DNA of 47,652 bases from Lachnospiraceae bacterium (GCA_028689715.1 JAQVCQ010000009.1:1-47652), one strand, 5' to 3'. Positions 1 through 7,692 are shown, numbered from the stretch's first letter. The notes: a model not told the origin generated them from the letters alone. Numbers and translations: made by a program.

Positions 1-39
1 CTTAGGAGGACCCTGTTATATCCATTTAACTAAAGGAAC
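1..39 (-). tRNA. tRNA-Arg (anticodon CCU), 5' part only, cut by window edge
   Basis: Read on the minus strand from 39 to 1, the sequence folds as the first half of a tRNA. There is a 7-nt acceptor strand GTTCCTT, then U8-A9, a D-stem GTTA/TAAC closing a loop with the conserved GG, one A, and the anticodon stem strand GGGTC. The anticodon loop CTCCTAA gives anticodon CCU (Arg, AGG codons). The last base in the window is the G that would start the complementary GACCC strand. The T-arm and 3' acceptor lie outside the window, so the acceptor pairing cannot be checked. Confidence 0.85.
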
Positions 40-47
40 GCATTACA

Positions 48-75
48 GATTGCCATACATTGCTATATGGCAATC
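48..75 (-). terminator. Hairpin between the DUF3881 gene and the tRNA, possible weak terminator or processing site
   Basis: The arms GATTGCCATA (48-57) and TATGGCAATC (66-75) are perfectly complementary around an 8-nt loop. The hairpin sits directly after the stop codon of the upstream minus-strand gene. No good U-tract follows it on the minus strand (TGTAATGC), so termination would be weak. It could instead mark a processing site upstream of the tRNA. Confidence 0.35.
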
Positions 76-78
76 CAA

Positions 79-960
79 TTATTCATTTGGAAAATTAATA
101 TAACCCTGTAACCAGATTACACCTTTAAATCTTCTTCCTACCATTGGTTCACCATAGAGATCCAGACGGTTAATTGCGACTTGTAGTGTGATTTCGTTAC
201 AACTAATTTTCAGCTGATATACTTCTTCACCTGTCATACTATTCTGAACAAGTACATAATCCGATATTTCACCTAAAATAGAATATTGATCACACTCTAC
301 TCCGTATGGCATAAAATAAGTATCAACAAGACTAAAAACATCCTCTTTCTGAATTTTCCTGGATATGACTGTATAAGTATCCATATCTTCCAGCGTGAGA
401 TTTTCTATTGCTTCTTCATCACCTTTTCTGGCTGCTTCTATCAGATGATTTCTATTATTAGATACCTTTTTTATTTTTTGCTTTTCTGTCTCATTTTTAA
501 CAATCGGCATCATAATGATACCTTGTACAGACAGTCCTGTCAAGGTCAGAGTTGTACCTTTTACAGGAAGCTGATCCATATTTCTTACCTTAATATAATC
601 AATAATATTCTGAAGATAGAAAATAAGAGAAACACCTACTTTGATATCATCACAGACTCCTGCATAGGACTCTTTTTCAGCTTGTCTCTCAACTGAAACA
701 TCTTCTTGTGAACTGATTTCATTCCCTCTAAAATAAGGATAGTAATATTCATATAAAAATTCATCTTCATCAAATTCACCGCGAACTGCAAGTCCAATGT
801 TCTTAGCAAATTCTTTGCTGAATTCAGCAAATATAATATCATTTTCTAACGATGTATATTGTCTGTTCTCAGCATCTTTTATAATATCGAACAAAATGGA
901 ATTTAGTTCTTTTTTTGTTTTTAACTGGCTAAAACCAATTGCTCTAAGATATTTGTGCAT
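79..960 (-). CDS. DUF3881 family protein, function unknown
   Basis: This encodes a soluble protein of about 293 residues without signal peptide or membrane segment. It begins MHKYLRAIGFSQLK, which I recognise as the start of the DUF3881 family, known to me mainly from Lachnospiraceae and often beside serS. The first half is acidic with a YEYYYPYF aromatic patch. The second half looks beta-rich (CNEITLQVAINRLDLYG) and has no known catalytic motif. A GTG at 969 is in frame, but it lies inside the Shine-Dalgarno sequence AGAGGTG, which is correctly spaced for the ATG at 960, so 960 is chosen. It follows serS with a gap of about 47 nt and may be co-transcribed with it. The family name is from memory; no function is proposed. 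Confidence 0.75.
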   Translation of the reverse strand: MHKYLRAIGFSQLKTKKELNSILFDIIKDAENRQYTSLENDIIFAEFSKEFAKNIGLAVRGEFDEDEFLYEYYYPYFRGNEISSQEDVSVERQAEKESYAGVCDDIKVGVSLIFYLQNIIDYIKVRNMDQLPVKGTTLTLTGLSVQGIIMMPIVKNETEKQKIKKVSNNRNHLIEAARKGDEEAIENLTLEDMDTYTVISRKIQKEDVFSLVDTYFMPYGVECDQYSILGEISDYVLVQNSMTGEEVYQLKISCNEITLQVAINRLDLYGEPMVGRRFKGVIWLQGYINFPNE

Positions 961-1007
961 AGAAATCACCTCTTCCCGAATTATACTTCAACAAAAGAGT
1001 GTGTCTG

Positions 1008-2285
1008 CTATCTGATTTCTGTTTTGCCTCCCATATAAGGCCTTAATGCCTCTGGAATTTTAATGGAACCATCTTCACAAAGATTGTTTTCAAGAAAAGC
1101 AATCAGCATACGTGGAGGGGCAACTACTGTGTTATTTAGTGTGTGCGCATAATACTTCCCATCATCACCATTAACACGGATCTTTAATCTTCTTGCCTGA
1201 GCATCACCTAAGTTGGAACAGCTTCCTACTTCAAAATATTTATTCTGTCTTGGAGACCATGCCTCAACATCAACAGATTTCACTTTCAAATCTGCAAGAT
1301 CACCAGAACAACATTCAAGTGTTCTGACCGGTATATCAAGTGTTCTAAATAAATCTACTGTATTCTGCCATAATTTTTCAAACCAATAATTACTATCTTC
1401 TGGTTTACATACTACGATCATTTCCTGTTTTTCGAACTGATGAATTCGGTACACGCCTCTTTCTTCCAGACCGTGTGCTCCTTTTTCTTTTCTAAAACAA
1501 GGAGAATAACTTGTAAGTGTTTGAGGAAGATTTTCTTCTTCTAAAATTGTATCAATAAATTTTCCAATCATGGAATGTTCACTTGTACCGATCAGGTAAA
1601 GATCTTCTCCTTCAATCTTGTACATCATAGCATCCATTTCTGCAAAACTCATTACACCGGTCACAACATTACTTCTGATCATATATGGTGGTATGCAATA
1701 TGTAAAACCTCTGTCTATCATAAAGTCTCTTGCATAAGAAATCACTGCAGAATGTAATCTGGCAATATCTCCCATCAGATAATAAAAGCCATTTCCAGCT
1801 ACTTTTCTAGCACTTTCAAGATCAATACCTTTTAGTTTTTCCATAATCTCTGTATGATATGGAATTTCAAAAGAAGGAACCACCGGATCTCCATATTTCT
1901 GAACTTCTACATTTTCACTATCATCCTTACCAATTGGCACAGAAGGATCAATGATCTGTGGAATTCTCATCATGATATCCGTAATCTTTTCTTCAAGCTC
2001 TTTTTCTTTTTCACTTAAAATTGTAAGTCTCTCAGCTTCAGCAGCCACCTGAAGTTTGATTTTTTCAGCAGCTTCCTTTTCACCTTTTGCCATCAGACCG
2101 CCAATCTCTTTAGAAAGCTTATTTCGGTCAGCACGTAATGCATCCGCTTCCTGTTTTGTGTTTCTGCTCTCAACATCAAGTGCAATTACCTGGTCGACCA
2201 GTTCGAGTTTATGATCCTGAAATTTATTTCTGATATTTTGTTTTACCACTTCAGGATTTTCTCTTAAAAATTTAATGTCTATCAT
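1008..2285 (-). CDS. serS: Serine--tRNA ligase, clostridial variant
   Basis: SerRS charges tRNA-Ser with serine in the cytosol. The 425-residue protein has the N-terminal coiled-coil tRNA-binding arm (about residues 25-100, rich in K/E heptads), then a class II catalytic core. Visible motifs are the serine-pocket LIGTSEHS, motif 2 (SPCFRKEKGAHG... VYRIHQFEKQE) and a C-terminal IPEALRPYMGG. Motif 3 is unusual: the usual NGSG-AVGRTL-AILEN stretch reads NNTVVAPPRMLIAFLENN, keeping the class II arginine but replacing its surroundings. The ATG at 2285 has a strong GAGGAGG site. The gene starts 18 nt after the HD-GYP gene stops, with no room for a T-box leader, so it is probably transcribed from parA or further upstream. 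Confidence 0.95.
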   Translation of the reverse strand: MIDIKFLRENPEVVKQNIRNKFQDHKLELVDQVIALDVESRNTKQEADALRADRNKLSKEIGGLMAKGEKEAAEKIKLQVAAEAERLTILSEKEKELEEKITDIMMRIPQIIDPSVPIGKDDSENVEVQKYGDPVVPSFEIPYHTEIMEKLKGIDLESARKVAGNGFYYLMGDIARLHSAVISYARDFMIDRGFTYCIPPYMIRSNVVTGVMSFAEMDAMMYKIEGEDLYLIGTSEHSMIGKFIDTILEEENLPQTLTSYSPCFRKEKGAHGLEERGVYRIHQFEKQEMIVVCKPEDSNYWFEKLWQNTVDLFRTLDIPVRTLECCSGDLADLKVKSVDVEAWSPRQNKYFEVGSCSNLGDAQARRLKIRVNGDDGKYYAHTLNNTVVAPPRMLIAFLENNLCEDGSIKIPEALRPYMGGKTEIR

Positions 2286-2303
2286 AATAGTTCCTCCTCG
2301 TGA

Positions 2304-3359
2304 TTACATGATAACTTCTTCAATAAAAATATCATGTATTTTCAATAAATCAATATATTTTAATCCTTCAAAAGGATTTCCATCTTTATCTTTGATGATT
2401 TTAAGTACTGGTCTTTCAGGAAATTGTTTATTCTGTCTGATTACGATTCCTGTCTCTCCTTCGTTAGTTATAACAATAGAATTTGTTGGATAAACAGCTG
2501 TAATCTGTAAAAATGACTCAACAAAATGTGGATCAAAATATTGTGCAGCATATGATTTTAAAAATTCAACTGCTTCATACACTTTTATTCTTGTATATCC
2601 AATACCACTGATCATTTCATCAAAAGTATCACATACATTTACAATCATAATTTCTTTTGAATAATCTCTGATTTTTAAAGGAAATCCACTACCATCTTTT
2701 CTTTCATGATGGTAAAGTATAATATTCTTACTTAATTCTGTTAACCAGTCCTCTGTTTCAATCGCATAATAACCATATATTGGATGCTTTTTATATTCTT
2801 CAGCATGATATTTAGGCATTTGATTCAGACTTTTATTATCAAAATCAGAAATAATATAACGTAGACCAAGTTCGTGAAGTAAGCATCCTACACCAATATC
2901 ATGAATGATACTTTTAGATAGATTTTCTTTTATTGCGATAATGACCGAAAAAATACAGACGTTTAGAGAATGCTCATAAATATCTGCACTTCTCTCCCTT
3001 ATGTCAAATATACGCTCCAAAACTTTTTCTTCATTCAGAATCCCATCAATAATTGAATCAGCTGCTTCACTAAGCTCCTGAAGGTCAGAGTTATCCTGAT
3101 GAATATGACTTTGCAATATGTTTTGGATCTTGTCTTTCATAATTGATGTGGACGTTATTTTTAAATGAATTATTTCTTCTTCATCATATATTTCACGTTC
3201 TTTAATATAGACAAGATCTATTGCAAATTCTTTTAATTTTACAATATACTCTTTTTTTAATCTTGTGTTTTCAGCCAGTAATTCTCTATATTTATCTATC
3301 ATGACCGGCCTTGCGAGAATATCATCTTCCTTTAATTCATCCACTCTACGGGGTATCAT
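2304..3359 (-). CDS. Divergent HD-GYP domain protein (possible c-di-GMP phosphodiesterase or sensor)
   Basis: This is a 351-residue cytosolic protein. The N-terminal ~130 residues are charged, opening with RRVDELKEDDILARPV, which resembles the N-terminal segment of many HD-GYP proteins. Residues about 130-290 hold an HD-GYP-like core: HSLNVC, LLHELGLRY where the family has LLHDIGK, KKHPIYG, then YHHERKDGSGFP where the family has HHExxDGxGYP, and VCDTFDEM. The HD aspartate is therefore Glu, the following Lys is Leu, and GYP is GFP. Some metal ligands (first His, paired His, last Asp) remain. Known family members hydrolyse cyclic di-GMP; whether this one does is open. Its ATG lies 3 nt after the DUF4446 stop, with the ribosome site GAGGATAAGAG inside that gene's end, indicating translational coupling. 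Confidence 0.8.
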   Translation of the reverse strand: MIPRRVDELKEDDILARPVMIDKYRELLAENTRLKKEYIVKLKEFAIDLVYIKEREIYDEEEIIHLKITSTSIMKDKIQNILQSHIHQDNSDLQELSEAADSIIDGILNEEKVLERIFDIRERSADIYEHSLNVCIFSVIIAIKENLSKSIIHDIGVGCLLHELGLRYIISDFDNKSLNQMPKYHAEEYKKHPIYGYYAIETEDWLTELSKNIILYHHERKDGSGFPLKIRDYSKEIMIVNVCDTFDEMISGIGYTRIKVYEAVEFLKSYAAQYFDPHFVESFLQITAVYPTNSIVITNEGETGIVIRQNKQFPERPVLKIIKDKDGNPFEGLKYIDLLKIHDIFIEEVIM

Positions 3360-3362
3360 CTC

Positions 3363-3893
3363 TTATCCTCGATTCACTCTGTTATTACTGTTCAGTGCAA
3401 TTTCAAGTGCTTTCTTTTCTTCTTCTCCCAAAGATATATCTGACATACCATCTTTGACTTCTTTGGTATAAGAATAACAACCATCGCTGCTATGAACAGA
3501 ATTAATAATAAAGCCATTATCTTGATCATTTAATAGTGCAAGACTAAAACTAAGCATTCCACCCATTTGTTTAAATGCATCATATTTTACCAAACCAAAT
3601 TTTTGAAAAGCATATTCTTGATTTTTATTTATTTTCCTTAATTCTTTTCTGTTCTCATCAACTGTTTCTTTTAAGGATTTATTATCATCAAATAATTCTG
3701 CGATCTTTTCTTCTAAACTTTTAACATTTTTTCCCTGCATAAACTTCAAAAAACGTTTTTTCATTTTTCTATTCTGTGCTATTAATACTATAACAAGAAT
3801 AATGAATACAATCGTGATCGCAGCACATGCAAGAAATAAATATCCAATATCTATACTACCTAAGCCAATACTACTTAATATTTCACTGCTCAT
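3363..3893 (-). CDS. DUF4446 family membrane-anchored protein
   Basis: This encodes about 176 residues. One hydrophobic segment (residues about 18-40, LACAAITIVFIILVIVLI) is followed by a basic stop-transfer stretch (QNRKMKKR), a coiled-coil-like region (about 55-90) and a globular C-terminus with FGLVKYDAFKQMGGMLSFSLALL. I recognise this as DUF4446, which commonly follows parB in Clostridia. The likely topology is a short outside N-terminus and a cytosolic C-terminus. A TTG at 3905 is also in frame, but TTGGAG is better spaced for the ATG at 3893. The gene begins 14 nt after parB ends. Its position suggests a link with chromosome segregation or sporulation, which is inference only. Confidence 0.8.
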   Translation of the reverse strand: MSSEILSSIGLGSIDIGYLFLACAAITIVFIILVIVLIAQNRKMKKRFLKFMQGKNVKSLEEKIAELFDDNKSLKETVDENRKELRKINKNQEYAFQKFGLVKYDAFKQMGGMLSFSLALLNDQDNGFIINSVHSSDGCYSYTKEVKDGMSDISLGEEEKKALEIALNSNNRVNRG

Positions 3894-3907
3894 ATATGTC
3901 TCCAATA

Positions 3908-4798
3908 TTATTTTGCCAATAGTTCATATATTCTATCCATCTCTTCATTGGAAAAAAATTCTATTTCTATTTTTCCAGAACCACTTCCCTTTGATACAAT
4001 AGATACTTTTGTTCCAAGTGACTCTTTTAATTTATTTTCCATATCCTGATAAATAAAAGATAGATCCTTTGGTTTTTCTTTTTCTTTTTTATCTTTTGCT
4101 GGTTTGATAAGACTCTTCACAAGCTTTTCTACTTCTCTGACGCTGAGTCTTTCATCAAAAATTTTCTGTGCCAGAATATACTGCTGATCTTTATCTTCAA
4201 TTGAAAGTAAAGCTCTTGCATGTCCTGTAGAAATCATTTCAGAAATTACCATTTGCTGTACTTCATCACTTAACTTCAACAATCTCATGGAATTCGTTAC
4301 AGCTGTTCTGCTTTTTGAAACTCTTTCTGCAACTTCATCCTGCTTTAAGTTGAACTCAGTCAACAATCTTCTAAATGCCTGAGCTTCCTCAATTGGATTT
4401 AAGTCTTCTCTTTGGATATTTTCAATCAAGGAAATTTCTACGATTTCCTGTTCCGTATACTTTTTAATAATGACAGGAACTTCTTTTAGACCGGCAAGTT
4501 TTGCTGCTCTCCATCTACGCTCACCTGCTATGATCTCATAATATGTATCTCTATCCTGTACAAGTATTGGCTGTAATAATCCAAACTGTTTAATAGATTC
4601 AGATAATTCAAGCAATGCATCTTCATCAAAATTTTTTCTTGGCTGTTCTCTGTTTGGTTCAACTTTTGTAATTTTCACATAGCTATCAGGTCTTTCGTTC
4701 ACCATAGAATTTTGATTGGAGTTTTCTTTCTTTTTTGATTCACCAATTGTATTTGGTATTAATGAATCCAGCCCTTTTCCTAATCCTCTAACCGCCAT
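3908..4798 (-). CDS. parB: Chromosome partitioning protein ParB (Spo0J)
   Basis: ParB binds parS, spreads as a CTP-dependent clamp and loads condensin near the origin. The 296-residue protein has the canonical start MAVRGLGKGLDSLIPN, an N-terminal CTP-binding ParB domain with GERRWRAAKLAGLKEVPVI and ENIQREDLNPIEEA, and a central helix-turn-helix (QDEVAERVSKSRTAVTNSMRLL). A Lys-rich linker near residue 225 leads to a C-terminal dimerisation region. It starts 1 nt after the parA stop, with site GAAAGGGA, so the two are one operon. The perfect parS sites near 5.8 kb are its expected targets. Confidence 0.97.
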   Translation of the reverse strand: MAVRGLGKGLDSLIPNTIGESKKKENSNQNSMVNERPDSYVKITKVEPNREQPRKNFDEDALLELSESIKQFGLLQPILVQDRDTYYEIIAGERRWRAAKLAGLKEVPVIIKKYTEQEIVEISLIENIQREDLNPIEEAQAFRRLLTEFNLKQDEVAERVSKSRTAVTNSMRLLKLSDEVQQMVISEMISTGHARALLSIEDKDQQYILAQKIFDERLSVREVEKLVKSLIKPAKDKKEKEKPKDLSFIYQDMENKLKESLGTKVSIVSKGSGSGKIEIEFFSNEEMDRIYELLAK

Positions 4799-4799
4799 A

Positions 4800-5567
4800 C
4801 TATATTCCCTTTCTATTTATGATTTCATCAGCCAATTGAAGATAACTTTCAGCTCCTGCTGATTTTGGATCATATAGATTGATCGGAATTCCAAAACTAG
4901 GTGCTTCAGCAAGTCTGATATTTCTAGGAATAACCGTTGTGTATACATTTTGTTTGATGTTCTGTTTTACATTTTCAACTACCTGCATAGAAAGGTTTGT
5001 TCTTGAGTCGTACATTGTAAATACAACACCATCAATATCCAAAGATGGATTTAATCTTTCTCTGACCAGATTTACCGTATGAATCAACTGACTCAGTCCT
5101 TCCAGTGCGTAATATTCACACTGTATTGGAACTAATACACTATCAGCTGTTGTCATTGCATTGACTGTCAACATACTGAGTGAAGGAGGACAATCAATTA
5201 TAATGTAATCATAATCATCTTTGATCCATTCTATTTCTTTTTTCAATATGTATTCTTTTTTTTCAATACCAATTAATTCAATTTCAGCAGCAGCAAGATT
5301 GACATTTGAAGGTAGTAATGATACATTTGGCACTACATCTTTAATGATACTATCCTGTACACTACATTCTCCCAGAATCAACTCATAAATTGTATTTTCA
5401 AGATTATTCTTTTCAACACCAAAACCACTTGTTGTATTTCCCTGTGGATCAATATCGATTACAAGAACTTTCTTACCTCTTGCAGCAAGAGAGGAAGATA
5501 AATTAATAGAAGTAGTAGTTTTTCCAACTCCTCCTTTTTGATTTGCAACAGCTATAGCTCTTCCCAT
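4800..5567 (-). CDS. parA: Chromosome partitioning ATPase ParA (Soj)
   Basis: ParA is a deviant-Walker ATPase that acts with ParB in origin segregation and, in Bacillus, regulates DnaA. The 255-residue protein starts MGRAIAVANQKGGVGKTTTS, giving the deviant Walker A at residues 11-18 with the signature lysine. DIDPQGN, the Walker B IIIDCPPSL and a C-terminal RLAEAPSFG block follow, all at usual family spacing. Its length is that of chromosomal rather than plasmid ParA. The ATG at 5567 has an AGAAGGG site. A candidate extended -10 promoter lies about 60 nt upstream, and two perfect parS sites lie 230-310 nt upstream. Confidence 0.97.
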   Translation of the reverse strand: MGRAIAVANQKGGVGKTTTSINLSSSLAARGKKVLVIDIDPQGNTTSGFGVEKNNLENTIYELILGECSVQDSIIKDVVPNVSLLPSNVNLAAAEIELIGIEKKEYILKKEIEWIKDDYDYIIIDCPPSLSMLTVNAMTTADSVLVPIQCEYYALEGLSQLIHTVNLVRERLNPSLDIDGVVFTMYDSRTNLSMQVVENVKQNIKQNVYTTVIPRNIRLAEAPSFGIPINLYDPKSAGAESYLQLADEIINRKGI

Positions 5568-5623
5568 TTTGTTTGCCCTTCTAACTTTCTAATACTGTTT
5601 TGTAAATTACATACGCAAATAAC

Positions 5624-5632
5624 AGTATACCA
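5624..5632 (-). promoter_or_regulatory. Candidate extended -10 promoter for parAB
   Basis: On the minus strand the sequence TGGTATACT fits an extended -10 element (TGnTATAAT with one mismatch) about 57 nt upstream of the parA start. The -35 position (TAGAAG) matches poorly, as is usual for extended -10 promoters. The call is by eye only. Confidence 0.4.
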
Positions 5633-5727
5633 CTTTTTGAAAATAACTTCTATATCATTTTTATTTCTAAATATAAAATATGATATTTATTTATAGTATA
5701 TTTTATCCCTAAACAACTGTTTTTCAA

Positions 5728-5779
5728 TGTTTCACAAGTTTATTCTCTAGCAATTAAGTAATGTTTCACGAAGGGAACA
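5728..5779. other. Two partial parS half sites
   Basis: The left half of the parS consensus, TGTTTCAC, occurs at 5728-5735 and again at 5762-5769. The second is followed by GAAGGGAACA, a degraded right arm. Together with the two perfect sites, four TGTTTCAC starts lie at 5728, 5762, 5798 and 5858. Half sites may be decayed parS copies or weak binding sites. Confidence 0.5.
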
Positions 5780-5797
5780 CTATATATAGACTAATAA

Positions 5798-5813
5798 TGT
5801 TTCACGTGAAACA
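5798..5813. other. parS: parS site 1 (perfect)
   Basis: TGTTTCACGTGAAACA is a perfect 16-bp palindrome and matches the Firmicutes parS consensus TGTTNCACGTGAAACA exactly. It lies in the parA upstream gap, about 10 kb from the dnaA-side origin, which is the expected parS zone. It is the ParB nucleation site by homology. Confidence 0.95.
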
Positions 5814-5851
5814 TTATGTTGTATTATACAGGAGTTATAGCAGACAAGAAA

Positions 5852-5879
5852 CCTCTATGTTTCACGTGAAACATAGAGG
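5852..5879. other. parS: parS site 2 inside a 28-bp perfect palindrome, possibly also a terminator
   Basis: A second perfect parS (5858-5873) is extended by CCTCTA/TAGAGG arms into a 28-bp perfect palindrome. It begins 7 nt beyond the stop codon of the response regulator gene, which is transcribed toward it. On the minus strand it is followed by TTTCTTGT, so the RNA could form a hairpin with a modest U-rich tail. The parS identity is secure; the terminator role is inference. Confidence 0.9.
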
Positions 5880-5885
5880 CATATA

Positions 5886-6530
5886 TCAATATAGTTTAAT
5901 TAAATTGTTTCTGATTGCAAAAACTGCTGCTTGTGTTCTATCAGATACATCAATCTTTCTAAAAATACTGGACATATGATTCTTTACAGTTCTTTCACTA
6001 ATCAATAAACTATCAGCTATTTCTTTATTGAACATTCCTTTTGCTACTTGAATTAATACTTCCCGTTCTCTTTTTGTTAAAGCATCTATTTTTTCTAAAT
6101 CATGATCTCTTTTAATAAGTCTTGCATTAAGTAATGGAATTAAATCAGGTTGTATAAAATTCTCACCACTTATAATTGCAAAAATCGCCTTTTTTAACTC
6201 TGAAGATTCTGAATCTTTTAGAATATATCCATTCACACCTATATCTACTGCTTTCACTAAATACTCAACTTCATTATGAACTGTTAGAATTAATACTTTC
6301 AATTCATTATCTTTTTGTCTTATTTCCTGTAATACTTCAATTCCATTTTTAACAGGCATGTTAATATCCAGTAATAAAATATCCGGATGAATTTTTTCAA
6401 GAATAGATAAACACTCACTTCCATCTGCAGCTTCAGCAACGACTTTTATTGTTCCATCATATTCCAATAATTTCTTGATTCCTTCCCTCATCATTGCATG
6501 ATCATCTGCAATCACTATATTAATACTCAT
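5886..6530 (-). CDS. NarL/FixJ-type response regulator (DegU-like)
   Basis: This 214-residue transcription factor has an N-terminal receiver domain and a C-terminal LuxR-type helix-turn-helix. The receiver shows the acidic pair DD (9-10), phospho-acceptor Asp55 in LLLDINMP, Thr83 and Lys105 in ILKDSE. The DNA-binding domain (about 148-210) reads LTKREREVLIQVAKGMFNKE then SERTVKNHMSSIFRKIDV. It lies 18 nt after a DegS-like kinase gene, the natural partner. The site AAAGGGGAAG precedes the ATG at 6530. The regulon is unknown. Similarity to DegU is in architecture; orthology was not tested. Confidence 0.93.
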   Translation of the reverse strand: MSINIVIADDHAMMREGIKKLLEYDGTIKVVAEAADGSECLSILEKIHPDILLLDINMPVKNGIEVLQEIRQKDNELKVLILTVHNEVEYLVKAVDIGVNGYILKDSESSELKKAIFAIISGENFIQPDLIPLLNARLIKRDHDLEKIDALTKREREVLIQVAKGMFNKEIADSLLISERTVKNHMSSIFRKIDVSDRTQAAVFAIRNNLIKLY

Positions 6531-6548
6531 ATACTTCCCCTTTCAAAA

Positions 6549-7559
6549 TCATTTTATTGGAATAGTAATCTTAATCTTTGTACCCTTATTTAAAGATGAA
6601 TTAATATCCAAAGTGCCTTTTACTAATTGCAGACGTTCCTTTGCAATCTGTAAACCAAAATGTCTGTCCTTATTTCCTATTTCATTTTCATGATAACCCA
6701 TTCCATTATCTTCAATTTGAACGGTTAATATATTCTTTTCAGAACGAATCAGAATATCAAGCATGCTCCCTTTTGAATGCTTAACTGCATTTGCACAAAA
6801 TTCCTGTATGACCTGAAATAATGACAATGCTACTGACTGGTCTAAAAAACTAACATCATCAATTTTATAAGTAACTTTCATCTGTGAATTCATCTCAATT
6901 GAATCCAATAATTGTGTCAATGCACCTTTTAATCCAAGATCATCAATCTGCATTGGTCTTAAATTAAAAACAATATCACGCATATCATCAATAATCTTTT
7001 TAATGGTAGGGATTAATTGATATATCTCAAGTTTTGCACAATTAATATCGTGATCAATGTGCTTTGTTGTAAGATCCACTTTGTGAATCAACATTGTCAA
7101 GTCCTGTATAGTGTGATCATGCAAATCTCTGGCAATTCTTTGTCTCTCAACATCTTGTAATACCAATGCATTAGAAATATAATCATCTTTATTTTTATTA
7201 CTTACTGGAATCCCTTTAAGTATCAATTGAAGTTTCTTGCGCTCATCGTCCACTTGAAATAAAGACTGTTCCAAATTATTCTTCTTTGTTTTAATTTCTT
7301 CTAATTCATTTAATTTCTGATCAATAAATATCGGATCAGTAGAATAGGAATGTCTGGGTGAAAACACCTCATAACTATCCGTCTCCCTTTTTGTTTTTAC
7401 AGACTCTAAATAATGATTTATCTCATCAATTAAATTAGAATAATTTTCAAGATTTCTTTTCATTTCATCTATCGTAAGCTTCTTTTCCTTTATCATTTCT
7501 TTTAGTAAAAGAATACTTCGATTATCATCAACACTTCTGTTCTTCAATCTTTTTTCCAC
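6549..7559 (-). CDS. Cytoplasmic sensor histidine kinase (HisKA_3, DegS-like)
   Basis: This is a 336-residue kinase without a membrane segment. Residues 1-110 are charged and coiled-coil-like, as in the cytosolic sensor DegS. The HisKA_3 dimerisation box is QDVERQRIARDLHDHTIQDL with phospho-acceptor His147. The HATPase_c domain shows EFCANAVKHSKG (N box), IEDNGMGYHE (G1) and FGLQIAKERLQLVKG (G2). It is transcribed with the response regulator 18 nt downstream. The start is a GTG at 7559 with TGGAG seven bases upstream. The pair is unusual between rsmG and parA, where Bacillus has noc. The stimulus is unknown, and an N-terminal cytosolic sensor implies an internal signal. Confidence 0.92.
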   Translation of the reverse strand: MEKRLKNRSVDDNRSILLLKEMIKEKKLTIDEMKRNLENYSNLIDEINHYLESVKTKRETDSYEVFSPRHSYSTDPIFIDQKLNELEEIKTKKNNLEQSLFQVDDERKKLQLILKGIPVSNKNKDDYISNALVLQDVERQRIARDLHDHTIQDLTMLIHKVDLTTKHIDHDINCAKLEIYQLIPTIKKIIDDMRDIVFNLRPMQIDDLGLKGALTQLLDSIEMNSQMKVTYKIDDVSFLDQSVALSLFQVIQEFCANAVKHSKGSMLDILIRSEKNILTVQIEDNGMGYHENEIGNKDRHFGLQIAKERLQLVKGTLDINSSLNKGTKIKITIPIK

Positions 7560-7663
7560 TATTTATCTCCATTAAAGCATACTTATATAAATAATATATT
7601 ATTTACATCAATATGGAAAGAAAAAAATTACTTCCTAATAAAATATTAATTTTTAAATTTGAA

Positions 7664-7692
7664 TTGTAACTACAGGATTATTTTATTATAAT
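7664..7692 (+). promoter_or_regulatory. Sigma-A-type promoter for the alpha/beta-hydrolase gene
   Basis: TTGTAA (7664-7669) and TATAAT (7687-7692) are separated by exactly 17 bp, with the ATG of the plus-strand gene 94 nt further on. A small hairpin (TCTGCA/TGCAGA) lies in the leader near 7750-7765. Confidence 0.6.

Noticed and set aside
286..696. A 136-codon plus-strand open frame opposite the DUF3881 gene
   Set aside because: It is antisense to a well-supported gene, has no ribosome site, and its composition (Ile/Phe/Tyr/Cys-rich) is typical of the reverse frame of AT-rich coding DNA.
2286..2303. Possible T-box leader for serS
   Set aside because: Only 18 nt separate serS from the preceding stop codon, too little for a T-box.
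5761..5979. A 72-codon plus-strand open frame starting in the parS region
   Set aside because: It translates the parS repeats and then runs antisense into the response regulator. It has no ribosome site; the repeat-like MFHVKH peptide comes from TGTTTCACGTGAAACA.
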